This document shows, one piece after another, positions 63,482-64,000 of a stretch of DNA of 64,000 nucleotides. Each line of letters begins with the position of its first letter. Positions within the stretch are counted from its first letter, which is position 1. The stretch comes from TMED14 sp003507115 (GTDB lineage Bacteria > Bacteroidota > Bacteroidia > Flavobacteriales > Schleiferiaceae): contig CALSOH010000002.1 of assembly GCA_943787925.1 (NCBI GenBank), forward strand, positions 62,001 to 126,000, written 5' to 3'. The notes under the pieces were generated by a model. The model was not told where the DNA came from, made no database searches, and was given only the letters and a program-made list of their open reading frames with translations. Position numbers and translations under genes: made by a program.

Positions 63482-63979
63482 ATGGCACACATCACTTTGG
63501 GCGGCAGCCCCTGCACCACCATCGGAGAACTTCCTGCCGTGGGAAGCACCGCACCCGCGTTTACCTTGACAGCTCAAGATTTGAGCGCAGCCTCTTTGTC
63601 CGACTACTCAGGCAAAAAAGTTGTTTTGAACATCTTTCCTTCGGTTGATACGGGGGTTTGCCAGAAGAGCGTTCGTGCTTTCTCTGAAAAGCTCCATGCG
63701 ATGGACGGAGTTCAAGTGCTGAACATTAGCATGGACCTTCCCTTTGCCGGTGCGCGTTTCTGCGCGGCAGAGGGCTTGGAAAACGTGGCCTTCCTCTCTG
63801 CCTTCAAGTCTCCTTCTTTTGGTTCGGATTATGGCGTAACGTTTGCGGACAGCAAATTTGCCGGCTTGTTTAGCCGCGCCGTAGTGGTCGTGGACGCTTT
63901 GGGCCAAATCACCCACACCGAGCAAGTCCCTGAGACGGGCCAAGAGCCCAATTACGACGCAGTTCTGGCCGCATTATAA
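63482..63979 (+). CDS. tpx: Thiol peroxidase Tpx
   Basis: 165 aa. Atypical 2-Cys peroxiredoxin of the Tpx group: peroxidatic Cys60 in SVDTGVCQKSVR and resolving Cys94 in ARFCAAEG, with the N-terminal strand-rich MAHITLGGSPCTTIGELP. It reduces lipid and other peroxides in the cytoplasm or periplasm using thioredoxin. It complements the lipid-anchored GPx and bacillithiol genes in this window. A separate promoter is not evident in the 12-nt gap, so it likely shares the ZIP transcript. The last 21 bases of the window hold no gene. Confidence 0.95.
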   Translation: MAHITLGGSPCTTIGELPAVGSTAPAFTLTAQDLSAASLSDYSGKKVVLNIFPSVDTGVCQKSVRAFSEKLHAMDGVQVLNISMDLPFAGARFCAAEGLENVAFLSAFKSPSFGSDYGVTFADSKFAGLFSRAVVVVDALGQITHTEQVPETGQEPNYDAVLAAL

Positions 63980-64000
63980 ATCAGGAACGCTTGAAATGAC

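Overview
The window reads as a chromosome segment from a member of the Bacteroidota, most likely an uncultured high-GC Flavobacteriales-type lineage. The evidence is three large secreted proteins, at least two of them ending in type IX secretion (T9SS) sorting domains, the Bacteroidota -7 box TAnnTTTG in front of many genes, bacillithiol synthesis (bshB1), the long form of GAPDH, a CcmE of the Cys type, and generally no Shine-Dalgarno dependence. No plasmid, phage, transposon or CRISPR array is visible. The only RNA gene found is tRNA-His. Layout: 1-7.3 kb holds a secreted PIG-L deacetylase coupled to a sodium:solute symporter, divergent from a giant T9SS subtilase. 7.3-14.3 kb holds an octamer repeat patch, a second symporter, recR, a glycosyltransferase, a 2-oxoacid dehydrogenase E2, an exonuclease and an FAH-family enzyme. 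14.3-25.8 kb holds a giant secreted MAM-like protein, clpB, mltG, a GNAT, dapF and htrA. 26-31 kb holds gap, an Lrp regulator, gcvT, miaE and an MltF-like transglycosylase. 31-36.2 kb is a tightly packed MBOAT / SGNH / SGNH / LysM operon, probably a cell-envelope glycan O-acylation system. 36.3-40.8 kb holds a c-type cytochrome lipoprotein, tRNA-His, a LamG T9SS protein, a GT4 glycosyltransferase, bshB1 and a glutathione peroxidase. 40.9-47.1 kb is one overlapping eight-gene run, ccmB-ccmC-ccmD-ccmE-ccmF-DUF2520-kdsC-maf. 47-64 kb is housekeeping: nhaC, corA, GT2, dnaK, panB, a pseudouridine synthase, isoaspartyl peptidase, an aminopeptidase-like hydrolase, priA, pfkA, an RNA methyltransferase, small transporters and tpx. 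Function as a whole: envelope and secretion genes (T9SS cargo, MltG, MltF-like, O-acylation operon, HtrA) alternate with cytochrome c maturation, redox defence (BshB1, GPx, Tpx) and central metabolism (GAPDH, PFK, GcvT, E2). Two global observations stand out. First, about half of the transcription units have a TAnnTTTG-like box whose last base is only 4-6 nt from the start codon, which predicts leaderless mRNAs. Second, single-base indels break genes in dense patches (about 5.2-7.0, 15.9-23.9 and 33.9-39.3 kb) while 40-64 kb is clean. Housekeeping genes such as clpB and dapF are among those hit and keep their catalytic residues, so this looks like unpolished sequence rather than gene decay. 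I see no convincing entirely new defence or mobile system. The best candidates for follow-up are the leaderless promoter architecture, the O-acylation operon and the opposed octamer repeats.
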